Assembly (NCBI RefSeq): GCF_003149375.1
Contig: NZ_QFWH01000005.1
Span: 197,252-261,251, forward strand
DNA length: 64,000 nt
DNA from: Vampirovibrio chlorellavorus
GTDB taxonomy: Bacteria > Cyanobacteriota > Vampirovibrionia > Vampirovibrionales > Vampirovibrionaceae
Direction of reading: 5' to 3'
The position numbers and the translations under genes are program-made. Positions 1 through 8,270 of the stretch are shown here, piece by piece (position 1 is the stretch's first letter; every line of letters starts with the position of its first letter). Under the pieces are notes generated by a model, which did no database searches, was not told the DNA's origin, and saw nothing but the letters and a program-made list of their open reading frames with translations.

Positions 1-2
1 TC

Positions 3-644
3 AACGTCGGCTCCAGCGTGGGGGATAAGTACGGCCCGGTGCTGATTGCCAAAAAGCCCCTGACCCGGGATGAATTGACGCAGATTACGGTGGCCGTCCC
101 CGGTGAAATGACCACCGCTTACCTGGCCCTGAAAATCTGGATGCCGGAACTGAAAACCGCCGTGGTGCCCTTTGATCAGATCATGGAACGGGTGGAAAGC
201 GGTGAGTTTGCCGCCGGTTTGATCATTCACGAAGGCCAGCTGACCTATCAGCAACAGGGCTTTGTTAAAATTGTAGATTTGGGCGAATGGTGGTTTGAAG
301 AGTGCAACCTGACCCTGCCCCTCGGGGGGAACGCCATCCGTCGGGATTTGGGCCCGGAGATGATCCAGAAAATTGGCCGGGTGCTGAAGCGCAGCATCGA
401 GCATGGCCTGAAGCACCGGGAAGAGGCGCTGGAATACGCCCTGCAATTCGCCCGGGGTCTGGATAAAAAGACCGCGGACGCCTTTGTGGGCATGTACGTG
501 AACGAGATGACCCTGGATGCCGATGTGGAAATCCGCAAGGCCGTGAAGCTGCTGCTCTGGCGGGGACAGGCCATTGGGGTGATTCAGGACAAAATCGAGC
601 CGGAATTCATTGACGTGCTGCCGGAACTGGCTGGTTCCGTCTAG
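3..644 (+). CDS. mqnD: MqnD, 1,4-dihydroxy-6-naphthoate synthase (5' end missing)
   Basis: The reading frame is open from the left edge and the true start lies outside the window. MqnD acts late in the futalosine route to menaquinone, cleaving cyclic dehypoxanthine futalosine to give 1,4-dihydroxy-6-naphthoate. The visible part of about 213 residues contains the family's glycine/serine-rich segment before GDKYGPVL, the VAVPGEMTTA stretch, LIIHEGQ and the GEWW...LPLGGNAI block. All of these are typical of this periplasmic-binding-protein-like fold. The family is usually 270-290 residues, so roughly a quarter is missing. A strong terminator follows directly, so this gene ends its transcription unit. 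The assignment is secure at family level; the paralogous chorismate dehydratase MqnA is less likely because of the GGNAI block. Confidence 0.85.
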   Translation, partial: NVGSSVGDKYGPVLIAKKPLTRDELTQITVAVPGEMTTAYLALKIWMPELKTAVVPFDQIMERVESGEFAAGLIIHEGQLTYQQQGFVKIVDLGEWWFEECNLTLPLGGNAIRRDLGPEMIQKIGRVLKRSIEHGLKHREEALEYALQFARGLDKKTADAFVGMYVNEMTLDADVEIRKAVKLLLWRGQAIGVIQDKIEPEFIDVLPELAGSV

Positions 645-955
645 GACATTCGCCTCAAAGTCGAAAACGCCCGGCCCATTGACCGGGCGTTTTCTTTGGT
701 CGGGTGGTGATCTCTGGTGCTTTTGAACGGGGTGCCAGATCCAGACTTGAGTTTTGTGTTTTTTGGTGTATGTTTGTTTCCAGTATATTAAAGTGAATTT
801 CGAAGTGGGTTTTTAACCGGTCGCAACCAGCGCCAGGTATTTTTGCTTTTCATTCTCTGAAAAGCCGATGTTTGCAGCAAGTTTGCCATTCGCGTATCTG
901 TTTTAGACTGTCATATTGATTCAAGTGAGTTCAAGATAAGGGAAGGGGAGCGTTA
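645..955. other. Intergenic region between mqnD and the AAA ATPase gene
   Basis: Apart from the terminator at 664-697, this AT-richer stretch probably carries the promoter of the downstream ATPase. A weak candidate is TTGGTG with TATTAA 17 nt further on, near 759-787. No further gene is visible. Confidence 0.4.
664..697 (+). terminator. Rho-independent terminator after mqnD
   Basis: A perfect 11-bp stem (664-674 with 683-693, GC-rich core GCCCGG/CCGGGC) encloses an 8-nt loop and runs into a T-rich tail. It begins 20 nt after the mqnD stop codon. Confidence 0.9.
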
Positions 956-2428
956 ATGATTGGAGTTTCGAGTGCCGTTTTGGGCAAGCAGCCTCAGGGC
1001 ATCGCCCTGAAAAAAAGTAATCCTGAACCGGGGCGTTTGGCAAAGTCCGCGCCGTTATGGCCGTTTTTGCAGCGGGATGAGGTTCATTTCGCAGGGCGTC
1101 GCAAGCGCACCCCGGAACCCAGCGAGAGTGATTCAGGGGATAGTTATGACGCCGAGGAAAGCGCAAGCCCCTCGACTTCCTCGTCTCGGGAATACTCGTT
1201 CAGCTCGGGGTCCTTGAGTGATGAAAAGAGCAATCAAGACCTTTTGGGGCACCGTTATAACCTGCGAAAACGAAATAAAGTGGACACGTCAGTGACCCAA
1301 AAGCCTGCCCCGCCCGCGGATTCTGCGGCGACGACGGTGCCCCCGTCCCGACGCCTGCCGGACGCGCCACCCGTGGCGGATGACGCGAACTTGCGCTTGC
1401 TGGTGCGAACCACGGTGAATAAAGCGTTTGCCGACTTTTTAAAAACGCCCATGGCCTTTAACCCAAATGGCCCTGAATCGAGCGATTCCGACAGTGAGGA
1501 CGCAGGAGGCTCCGGGAAGATTCAGGTTGTGTCCTACAAACAAAGTCCCTTTGGCCCCGGGGCAGAGCGGCTGGGTTTCAAGCGAATCGCTGGCATGGAG
1601 GGTTTGAAGGCGGATTTGAATCGTCTGCTGGTGGATCAGATCCAGCATCCTCAAATTTACAAGGATTACGGGCTGGAGCATTCCGCCTCCGGGGTGCTGT
1701 TGTATGGGCCGCCGGGCAATGGTAAAACCTTTTTCGCCAAGGCCGTGGCGGAGGAGGCCGGGGCCAATTTTCTGGAGATTCACCCCTCCAGCATCGCCTC
1801 CCCTTATATTCACGAGACCTCCAAGTTTATTGGGGAGGCCTTTGATGCCGCCGCCAAAATGGCCAAAAAAACCAAACGTCCCACCGTTTTACTGATTGAC
1901 GAGGTGGATGCCATGGCCCCGCAGCGACAGGGGGAATCGGTCAACCTGCATCACAACGAGGAGGTGGCCGAATTTCTGAACCAGTTGAATGAATGCGCCC
2001 GTAAAAACGTGTTTGTGGTGGCCACCACCAACCTGCCGGATATGCTGGACCCGGCCCTGGTGCGTTCCGGGCGTATGAACGCCAAAATTTACGTGGGAGC
2101 GCCCGATGAAGCCAGTCGCCAGCAGGTCTTGGGGATGTATCTCCAGAAACGGGCCGCCCATGTGCTGGATGAACAGATCGATGTGGCCGGGCTGGCCCGA
2201 AAAACGCAGGGCTATTCCATCGCCGATTTGAGGGAGCTGGTCAATCAGGGGGCCCGGCTGGCTTTGCAGAGTCGGGCTAAAATTTCCGACGCCCACCTGA
2301 AGCAGGCCCTCAAAACGGTCAAGCCTTCTGTGAGTGAGGACATGGCAGACCTTTACAAGCAGATGATCGCCAAGTTCGAGACCCAGCCCCGTGGCACGGA
2401 TGAGGCTTGGCGAAGCCTGTACACTTAA
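956..2428 (+). CDS. AAA+ ATPase with disordered, charged N-terminal region
   Basis: This is a 490-residue protein. Residues about 1-210 are low-complexity: basic patches (GRRKR near residue 45, YNLRKRNK near 100) alternate with Ser/Glu/Asp-rich stretches. The C-terminal half is a classical AAA domain: Walker A GPPGNGKT at about 251-258, Walker B LLIDEVDAM near 311, sensor-1 ATTN, an RSGR arginine-finger region and a C-terminal helical lid. The module resembles FtsH/Cdc48-class ATPases, but there is no membrane segment and no protease domain. ATP-driven remodelling of a protein substrate is therefore likely; the substrate is unknown. The start has a good ribosome binding site (GGAAGGGGAG, 5 nt upstream). 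The gene converges with coaBC. The tail is unlike ordinary bacterial AAA proteins and recalls eukaryotic nuclear proteins. Confidence 0.85.
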   Translation: MIGVSSAVLGKQPQGIALKKSNPEPGRLAKSAPLWPFLQRDEVHFAGRRKRTPEPSESDSGDSYDAEESASPSTSSSREYSFSSGSLSDEKSNQDLLGHRYNLRKRNKVDTSVTQKPAPPADSAATTVPPSRRLPDAPPVADDANLRLLVRTTVNKAFADFLKTPMAFNPNGPESSDSDSEDAGGSGKIQVVSYKQSPFGPGAERLGFKRIAGMEGLKADLNRLLVDQIQHPQIYKDYGLEHSASGVLLYGPPGNGKTFFAKAVAEEAGANFLEIHPSSIASPYIHETSKFIGEAFDAAAKMAKKTKRPTVLLIDEVDAMAPQRQGESVNLHHNEEVAEFLNQLNECARKNVFVVATTNLPDMLDPALVRSGRMNAKIYVGAPDEASRQQVLGMYLQKRAAHVLDEQIDVAGLARKTQGYSIADLRELVNQGARLALQSRAKISDAHLKQALKTVKPSVSEDMADLYKQMIAKFETQPRGTDEAWRSLYT

Positions 2429-2496
2429 GCGAGGGGCCGAAAGAATTCAGGTTCCCCTGCGGTATTTCCTCACAGCCGTTTTCAGGCAATCCCCAT

Positions 2497-3747
2497 TCAG
2501 ATTGCCCGGGAAGGGCTGTGGGTTTGGGTGAAAAAGCGTTCGTGCAAAAGCACCAGCAGTTGCCGGGCGATGTCTGATTTTTTGCTGCGGGATAAAATTT
2601 GTGGCGGGCCATCGGCAAACAGGACCGTCACCTCATTGTGATCGGCCTCAAAGCCGATATCGCTGCGACTGATATCATTGGCCACAATGGCATCCAGGTT
2701 TTTGGCCTGCAGCTTTTGGGTGGCGTGATGAATGAGGGCCTGCGACTCGGCGGCAAAGCCCACCAGAATTTGCCCGCCCGGTTTCTTGGCGCCCAGACCG
2801 GCTAAAATATCGGGGTTGGGACTCAAGGCCAGCTGTCGGGGCTCATTGGTCGTGCGCTTCAGTTTTTGCGGGGAAGGGTTGTCCACCCGGTAATCGGAAA
2901 TGGCCGCGCTCATCAGAATCAACTGGCTCTGCGGGGCTTGGGCTTCCACAGCCGCTTGCATCTCGGCGGCGGTTTGCACGGTAATAACCGGATAGCGCCT
3001 GCCACTGGGCGGGCGGGTGGTGATCAGGGTGACTTCCGCCCCCATGGCCGCCAGTTCATCGGCGATAGCCAGCCCCATTTTGCCAGAGCTGCGATTGGAA
3101 ATGACCCGCACCGGATCAATGGGCTCAGAAGTGCCTCCGGCGGTTACCAGGGCTTTGATACCCCGGTAGCACCCTCGCTGAGGGTGCAGGGCGGCGTACA
3201 AGGCTTGTAAAATGGTTTCCTGATCGGCCAGATGGCCTTCCCCCACTTCTCCGCAGGCCAGACTGCCCGAGCCGGGCTGAATGATATGGTAATGGGGAAC
3301 GGCCTGCAGGGTTTCCAGATTCTTGCGGCTGAGGGGGTGATCCCACATGCGGGTGTTCATGGCCGGGGCCATCAGGACGGGTTTGCCGGTAAAGGTAATG
3401 GCGGTGGTGGTCACCAGATTGTCGGCCAGACCGTGGGCCAGTTTGGCCAGGGTATCGGTGGTGGCCGGGACAATCAGCAGGGCATCGGCCTGTTGGGCCA
3501 GCACAATGTGAATGGGCACCCCGTGATCATCCACGGACAATTCGGAGGTGTACACCGGGTAACGCGTCAGGGCCTGCACGGTCAGGACGGGCAGAAAGGC
3601 TTCCGCCGTGGGGGTCAGGATGCCCAGCACCCGGTGAGCGCCCCGGCGGTATAGTTCCCGAATGAGATCGCAGGCTTTGTAGGCGGCAATGCCCCCGGTG
3701 ATGGCTACGACGATGGTTTGTCCAGAAAAATCCATGGGGTTCGTCAA
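2497..3747 (-). CDS. coaBC: CoaBC, phosphopantothenoylcysteine decarboxylase / phosphopantothenate-cysteine ligase
   Basis: A 416-residue bifunctional enzyme of coenzyme A synthesis: it ligates cysteine to 4'-phosphopantothenate (CoaB) and decarboxylates the product (CoaC). The N-terminal flavoprotein domain shows GGIAAYKA near residue 18, a PATxxTLAKxAxGxADNL segment and PAMNxxMW around 128-134, which carries the CoaC active-site Asn. The C-terminal CoaB domain shows VTAGGTxEPIDPVRxxxNRSSGKMG and a late NDIS motif. Length is normal. A 7-bp inverted repeat (2485-2491 with 2500-2506) sits at the stop codon and may weakly terminate transcription; it has no T-run. Confidence 0.95.
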   Translation of the reverse strand: MTNPMDFSGQTIVVAITGGIAAYKACDLIRELYRRGAHRVLGILTPTAEAFLPVLTVQALTRYPVYTSELSVDDHGVPIHIVLAQQADALLIVPATTDTLAKLAHGLADNLVTTTAITFTGKPVLMAPAMNTRMWDHPLSRKNLETLQAVPHYHIIQPGSGSLACGEVGEGHLADQETILQALYAALHPQRGCYRGIKALVTAGGTSEPIDPVRVISNRSSGKMGLAIADELAAMGAEVTLITTRPPSGRRYPVITVQTAAEMQAAVEAQAPQSQLILMSAAISDYRVDNPSPQKLKRTTNEPRQLALSPNPDILAGLGAKKPGGQILVGFAAESQALIHHATQKLQAKNLDAIVANDISRSDIGFEADHNEVTVLFADGPPQILSRSKKSDIARQLLVLLHERFFTQTHSPSRAI

Positions 3748-3993
3748 TCTCTTGCTTGATGCCTTATTTTAGCGCACCCCGGCCAGCCTGGTTCGACTTT
3801 TCTTTGGTGGCCTTCGCGTTGTCGAGGGCTCTGGGTTCGGCAAAAGTTCCGGTGGGCGGGGCGGCTTGCCCGAGTCCGTGTCCTGAAAACACCAAGCTGG
3901 CCGTTCTGTAAGCAAATGTAACAGCCAGAACCCCGTGTGTTAGAAACACTTACCCGTCATGGTGCGATTTTCTCACTGGAGAAAATTTAGGGC

Positions 3994-4045
3994 GGCTGTC
4001 AATTAGTCGGCTGTCAAAATGCCCCTGATTGGAAAGGGCTGTCAA
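3994..4045. repeat. Three GGCTGTCAA direct repeats
   Basis: Copies at 3994-4002, 4009-4017 and 4037-4045, spaced 15 and 28 nt apart, 100 nt upstream of the first sRNA-like promoter. Possible protein-binding sites. Confidence 0.5.
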
Positions 4046-4144
4046 TGGCGATTCGGCTGAAATCGAAAAGCGACGGTTTTAGTGTGATTTGAACACTCTA
4101 TGTAAATAATTGTAAACACGTGGGGTCAAATTATACGAAAACAG

Positions 4145-4329
4145 TTGCGCCCGAAATTTGAAGCGATATTCTACTTGAACATTCAAACACGGCAGCGCTT
4201 TCAGCCTAATAGCAAAGCAAAACCAGTTGTTTGAGCGTTAGATCTAACTCTTAAATCTTTCACTTTCCCCCTCACTCCCAACCTAAAAATTGGATCGACC
4301 TTCTAACTTGTTAGAAGGTCTTTTTTTTT
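4145..4329 (+). ncRNA. Putative small RNA, copy 1 (C/U-rich core plus terminator)
   Basis: Promoter-like elements TTGCGC (4145-4150) and TATTCT (4167-4172) are 16 nt apart, which puts the transcript start near 4179. The transcript would contain a small palindrome, GTTAGATCTAAC (4237-4248). A C/U-rich block predicted to be unpaired (4261-4283) comes next, then an A-rich linker, and last a perfect 10-bp terminator hairpin (4297-4306 with 4311-4320) with nine Ts. Copy 2, downstream, repeats this order. The C/U block could pair with ribosome binding sites, as in the cyanobacterial Yfr1 type of regulator. It is not a recognised Rfam family to my eye. There is no coding potential. Confidence 0.6.
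4297..4329 (+). terminator. Terminator of putative sRNA copy 1
   Basis: A 10-bp perfect stem (GACCTTCTAA / TTAGAAGGTC), a CTTG loop and nine Ts. Confidence 0.9.
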
Positions 4330-4443
4330 GCTCGTCCAAGCGTTGTCGCCCTGACTTTTCAGCCTTCAAACGCTTTCTGGTCTGCTGGACTTTTGAGGAG
4401 TGTAACGAAATATTACAACATGACGGTTGAGCTAGAGATTTTC

Positions 4444-4582
4444 TTGCCTGCGATTTTTGAAGCGGTATATTGCTATCAAAAGTTAGTAACACACTAACAT
4501 CCCTACAAAAACACTCACTTTCCCCCTCACTCCCAACCAAAAAAATGGATCGACCTCTCTGTAAAAAGAGGTCTTTTTTTTT
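4444..4582 (+). ncRNA. Putative small RNA, copy 2 (C/U-rich core plus terminator)
   Basis: TTGCCT (4444-4449) and TATATT (4466-4471) are again 16 nt apart, and the spacer shares TTTGAAGCG with copy 1. The predicted start near 4479 puts a 6-bp hairpin (GTTAGT 4482-4487, ACTAAC 4493-4498) at the very 5' end. The C/U-rich block (4516-4538) is identical to copy 1 over 23 nt and is followed by a nearly identical linker. A terminator hairpin (4552-4558 with 4567-4573) with nine Ts ends a transcript of about 104 nt. The terminator arms differ from copy 1 but keep pairing, which suggests selection on structure. Confidence 0.65.
4552..4582 (+). terminator. Terminator of putative sRNA copy 2
   Basis: A 7-bp stem (GACCTCT / AGAGGTC), an 8-nt loop and nine Ts. 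Confidence 0.9.
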
Positions 4583-4697
4583 CTTCTGTTTTCTTGTCAG
4601 TTCTTCCACCCCGATGCTCCCGGATTGTGAAGCCTTTGGCCAGAAGTTCCTTTGAATTGAGGACGGCGACATTCCACCGCCATGCCACAATGAGGCT

Positions 4698-5792
4698 ATG
4701 CGTATTCCGATGATGAAGCGTTTCTGGCGCTGGAGCGTGTGTGGGCTAATGGCTATCCTTGTCCTGGCTTTGAGCTGGGTGGAGGCCGCCAAAAAACCGG
4801 GGGTGCCCATTCAGGTTACCCCCTCGCCTGCCGTGGCCCCGGAGACGCTTCCTGTTTATGGCGTACCGGCCAGCAACGCCCTGCTGTCCGTGGATAGTCC
4901 GTCCAATATCCCCGATTATGTTCGTTACGAGCCTTACAACACCTTTCCCCGAGAACTGGATCTGTGGAATCTGGAGGGGCGTCGCCTGATCCAGAGCCCG
5001 CCGGTGGTGACCCCGGACAAAAGCGCCTTCGTTTACACCGAGGTCATGTTTACCCCCGATGATCGCCAGACCTTTTCCAAATTGTACTGGGTGCCGGTCA
5101 CTCCGCTTCCACAACGCCCGCTGGAGCGACTGCCCAGTGAGGCGGCGCAGGAAAAGCCCGCGCCTCCGGTGGCCTTTGAGACCTATGCGGCCCGCTTTGA
5201 CCCCCGCAAGACCACCCGCATTCGGAAAGCTATTGCCGATGTGGGTTTTCAACGGGTCAACCGCTTCGATTTCAGAACCCTGACCGTGGTGGATTGGTCC
5301 TATACGGGCAACCGCTTGCTGTTTAAGGAGCGCAGCGGTACGTTGCACCTGGGGGTGCGCACCTCCAATATCCTGATTTACGATCAGGCCAGGGGGACGG
5401 TGACCATTTACCCGGAAGTACAGCGGATCATCCAGCACTACTGGGCTCAGCACGGGAACTTGCCGCATCTGGAAAAACTGAGCTGGGATATCCAGCCCTT
5501 GGGGTGGGAGCCCAACAGCGATGAAGGGGTGCTGCTGAAGGCCTGGGCCTACGATTTGAAGGAAAAAAGGTTTTTGGGCGTGTGGCGCTACGATGTGTCC
5601 AGTGAGCGCACCCAGTTGCTTTCCCTGACGGATATGGCCCCCGCCGTGGCTGCCAATGGCTGGTTGCCCGCCCCGGTGCCAGCGCCGCCCCAAGCGGAGC
5701 AAAAGAAATCCTTGAAGGAACGCATCCGCCATCCTTTCAGTTATGATAACTCTGCTTCATCCCCCCCGAACGCCCTAACCCCGAAGCGTTAG
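4698..5792 (+). CDS. Exported protein of unknown function
   Basis: A 364-residue protein with an N-terminal signal sequence (basic MKRFWRW, then a hydrophobic core to about residue 28, possible cleavage after VEA). The mature part is proline-rich at both ends. The middle (residues about 75-320) has many aromatic and beta-type segments, for example TVVDWSYTGNRLLFKERSG, which is reminiscent of beta-propeller or WD-like lipoproteins but not assignable. The C-terminus is Ser/Pro-rich. In-frame ATGs at 4710 and 4713 are alternative starts that would still give a good signal peptide. It lies 21 nt before rlmB in the same direction and is probably co-transcribed with it. Periplasmic location is inferred. 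Confidence 0.7.
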   Translation: MRIPMMKRFWRWSVCGLMAILVLALSWVEAAKKPGVPIQVTPSPAVAPETLPVYGVPASNALLSVDSPSNIPDYVRYEPYNTFPRELDLWNLEGRRLIQSPPVVTPDKSAFVYTEVMFTPDDRQTFSKLYWVPVTPLPQRPLERLPSEAAQEKPAPPVAFETYAARFDPRKTTRIRKAIADVGFQRVNRFDFRTLTVVDWSYTGNRLLFKERSGTLHLGVRTSNILIYDQARGTVTIYPEVQRIIQHYWAQHGNLPHLEKLSWDIQPLGWEPNSDEGVLLKAWAYDLKEKRFLGVWRYDVSSERTQLLSLTDMAPAVAANGWLPAPVPAPPQAEQKKSLKERIRHPFSYDNSASSPPNALTPKR

Positions 5793-5813
5793 CACTGAAA
5801 AGGAAGGTCTGTC

Positions 5814-6638
5814 ATGAGCGGTGGCTCCCGGTATGTGTACGGAAAAAATAGCGTTAAAGCCCTGCTGGATACCAGCCCGACCAAGGTGTTCAAAGTGTTT
5901 CTGGCGGAAGGGTTAAAGCCCGACAAGCGGGTGCAGGCCATTCAGGAGAGTGCCCGACAAGCCAAAATTCCGGTGCAGGTGGTACCCCGCCAAAAGCTGG
6001 ATCAGATGCTGCGGGGACAGGAGGCCGCCTTGGCCGAAGCCAATCCTGACCTTCCTGAGAATCGGGAGGAGGGTGGCATCAGCCATCAGGGGGTCATGGC
6101 CTCGGTGGCTCCCAAAACCCTGTTGAACCTGCCTGCCCTGCTCCAGCTTTGTGAGGCCAGAAAGGCCACGGGCAAACACCCCCGCCTGTTGATGCTGGAC
6201 GGGGTGACCGATCCTCGGAACTTTGGGGCCATTTTGCGGGTGGCTGATGCCGCTGGTATTGACGGGGTGATTATCCCCAAGCAGCACAGCGCCGGTTTTG
6301 GCCCGGCGGTTTCCAAAACGGCTTCCGGGGCGGAGGAAACCGTGGCCATCGCCGTGGTCTCCAATCTCAATCAGGGCATTCAACAGGTGAAGGACGCCGG
6401 TTTCTGGGTGGCCGGGGCGGCCAATGATACCGGGGCCGTGGATTATCACCGGCAGGATTACCAAATGCCCCTGTTGCTGATTATGGGCAGCGAGGGTAAA
6501 GGGCTGGCCTCGCTGGTTCGCAAGAACTGCGATTTTCTGGTCAAAATTCCCATGCACGGTACCGTGGATTCCCTGAACGTGGCTACGGCCACCGCCATTT
6601 TACTGTTTGAAATGGTGAAACCGCAGAAGAAAGCATAG
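5814..6638 (+). CDS. rlmB: TrmH/SpoU-family RNA 2'-O-methyltransferase, RlmB type
   Basis: A 274-residue SPOUT methyltransferase that transfers a methyl group from S-adenosylmethionine to a ribose in RNA; RlmB acts on a guanosine of 23S rRNA. The N-terminal substrate-binding domain begins YVYGKNSVKALL. The catalytic domain carries the three SpoU motifs: LDGVTDPRNFGAILRVADAAG (motif 1, near 129-149), MGSEGKGL (motif 2) and a C-terminal IPMHGTVDSLNVATATAI (motif 3). The ribosome binding site AAGGAAGG precedes the ATG. RlmB versus a paralogous tRNA enzyme cannot be fully separated by eye, but the N-terminal domain fits RlmB. Confidence 0.85.
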   Translation: MSGGSRYVYGKNSVKALLDTSPTKVFKVFLAEGLKPDKRVQAIQESARQAKIPVQVVPRQKLDQMLRGQEAALAEANPDLPENREEGGISHQGVMASVAPKTLLNLPALLQLCEARKATGKHPRLLMLDGVTDPRNFGAILRVADAAGIDGVIIPKQHSAGFGPAVSKTASGAEETVAIAVVSNLNQGIQQVKDAGFWVAGAANDTGAVDYHRQDYQMPLLLIMGSEGKGLASLVRKNCDFLVKIPMHGTVDSLNVATATAILLFEMVKPQKKA

Positions 6639-6977
6639 GGTCGCCAACCCAGCTTAGGGTCACGTTTCCCGAATGGACGCTGGGACGTCCTGCGCTCGCT
6701 TTTCTTCAGGTATTTTGTGAACTTTTGTAACTATATTGAGCAATATCGAGCAATGGGATCAATTTTATATCCTTTGGATTTTTTATTCATTCATAAGGGA
6801 TAAGTTTCAGATATCCCTCCCGGCATTTTAATCTCCAATTCTTGATTCCCCGATCCATTTGATTTTTTTCCTCATCACCGCTTTCACGCCAGTAAAATTC
6901 GCTCATCCATCGCTTTCGGCACTCACCCGTAGTTATTCAAGCTCAGTGAGTTTCATCATCAGAAGGGACACCGCATT
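6639..6977. other. Intergenic region upstream of the coiled-coil orphan
   Basis: 339 bp, AT-rich in its middle (about 6720-6860). It probably carries the promoter of the next gene. No hairpin with a T-run and no conserved RNA is recognised. Confidence 0.35.
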
Positions 6978-8075
6978 ATGTCGACTCTGTCTAGTTCGTT
7001 TACCCCGTTCACCAACCCGCGCGCCTTTGCCAGCACCACGGTGAATGCCGGTGTTCTGTCCGGCAATGTTTTCGATGGCCGGGGCAACGACTTTTTACAT
7101 CCCCGCGATATTCTGGGCTCCGTCAATGATTTCTCCGGCAGTATTTCCGCTGGCGGCGGTAACGCTCCGTTTCTGCTACTGGGAAACAACCCCATCCCCA
7201 AAAACGCCAACCCGGTCAGTGTTTTAAACGGAACCACCGGACTGATCGGCAATATCTTCTCCGCCGGCTTCGGGAGCAATATCCTTACGCCTTCTCCCAG
7301 CCTGAACAAAGACCTGGCGGAGTTTAACCCCCTGATTTGGCAAAATCCCAACTCCCTGAACGTGCTGCTGGGGACCATGGACGCTTCCAACAAGATCTTT
7401 GGTGGCAGCGGCCTCTTTCAACCCAATCTGGTGCCGCCCTTGTATCCCTTTCTCACACCGGTGATTCCGCCCTTCCAGAATTTTGTGACCCCTGTGGCCT
7501 CGCAGGCCCAACTCTTCCCCAATACCTTCCTGAATGGCTCTCCGCTCTTGGAGCCAATCACTCAGCCTCCGGTGGGCAATTCCAGCAATATCACCCAGCT
7601 TGGTCTGGCTATCCTGCAAGTGCAGACGCAAATCAGCACCTTGCAAAAAGACATTGCCGATTTGCAAGCGTCGCGGGACCAAGTGTTGCGAACTGACCAG
7701 ACGGGCAAGGAGGACAAAGCCCGGGTGCAGGGGCAGGCCGCCCAGTTGCAGGCCCAGATTACTGAAAAAACCGCTCAGTTGAAAAACGCCCAGCAGACAC
7801 TTTCCCAATTGGCTTTCCTGCTCAGTCAGGCTCGGGTGACCCAGCCTCAGGAAAAACCGGTGGGTGTGATTCCCGGCGTATTCTCGGGCCCTCCCTTCGG
7901 GCTGGCCAGTGGCGCGCTGGTGTTCCCGCTTCAGCAGCAGGACAGTCTGATGAACCTGCTGGCAGAGCCCGAGACTCCCGTGGTGGATCGTGGCAATATT
8001 CTCAGCACCGTGATTAACGGCGTGGGCGTCAATCAGCTGGAATCACCCAACGGCGTTCCGGCCTGGATTGCCTGA
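6978..8075 (+). CDS. Orphan protein with a central coiled coil
   Basis: A 365-residue protein I do not recognise. The first 200 residues are rich in Asn, Gly, Pro, Phe and Ser and resemble a flexible or beta-rich region (repeated small motifs such as NPNSLN and PxFQNFVTPV). Residues about 205-285 form a clear heptad-type coiled coil (QVQTQISTLQKDIADLQ, then QLQAQITEKTAQLKNAQ). The C-terminus is hydrophobic and proline-rich. No signal peptide or membrane helix is visible. The start has an AGAAGGGA ribosome binding site. A strong terminator follows at 8167-8193, so the gene is probably monocistronic. A structural or secreted-effector role is possible but unsupported. Confidence 0.7.
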   Translation: MSTLSSSFTPFTNPRAFASTTVNAGVLSGNVFDGRGNDFLHPRDILGSVNDFSGSISAGGGNAPFLLLGNNPIPKNANPVSVLNGTTGLIGNIFSAGFGSNILTPSPSLNKDLAEFNPLIWQNPNSLNVLLGTMDASNKIFGGSGLFQPNLVPPLYPFLTPVIPPFQNFVTPVASQAQLFPNTFLNGSPLLEPITQPPVGNSSNITQLGLAILQVQTQISTLQKDIADLQASRDQVLRTDQTGKEDKARVQGQAAQLQAQITEKTAQLKNAQQTLSQLAFLLSQARVTQPQEKPVGVIPGVFSGPPFGLASGALVFPLQQQDSLMNLLAEPETPVVDRGNILSTVINGVGVNQLESPNGVPAWIA

Positions 8076-8166
8076 ACCGGGCAAGTACGCTCGTCTTCAA
8101 GTACCCCCTCCTTGATTGGATAGAGAGAAAGATTTGACCCCCACTGAATGATGATGATGAGATACA

Positions 8167-8193
8167 GGCGGTTTTGATAACCGCCTTTTTTTT
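8167..8193 (+). terminator. Rho-independent terminator
   Basis: A 7-bp stem GGCGGTT / AACCGCC, a TTGAT loop and eight Ts, 91 nt after the stop of the coiled-coil gene. Confidence 0.92.
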
Positions 8194-8270
8194 GCGCTGG
8201 GTCGGTGCGCCTCCGCCTGACCGGAGGGAGCTAACCTTTAAACTCGCCCTGTTTCTTCTACAATAGCAGT

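Larger units (their letters stand above)
3748..4697. other. Long intergenic region (950 bp) holding two tandem sRNA-like units
   Basis: I see no convincing protein gene here. The part near coaBC is GC-rich and should contain the coaBC promoter on the minus strand. From about 3990 the sequence becomes AT-richer. It carries three copies of GGCTGTCAA (3994, 4009, 4037) and then two similar units at 4145-4329 and 4444-4582, each with a promoter-like sequence, a small inverted repeat, a C/U-rich block and a perfect terminator. Confidence 0.7.

Noticed and set aside
3764..3949. Short minus-strand open frame of 61 codons upstream of coaBC
   Set aside because: No ribosome binding site, odd composition, and it overlaps the expected coaBC promoter region.
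4261..4573. Start of a CRISPR array (two similar blocks about 255 nt apart)
   Set aside because: Only two copies, spacing far too long, and each carries its own promoter and terminator; fits duplicated sRNA genes instead.
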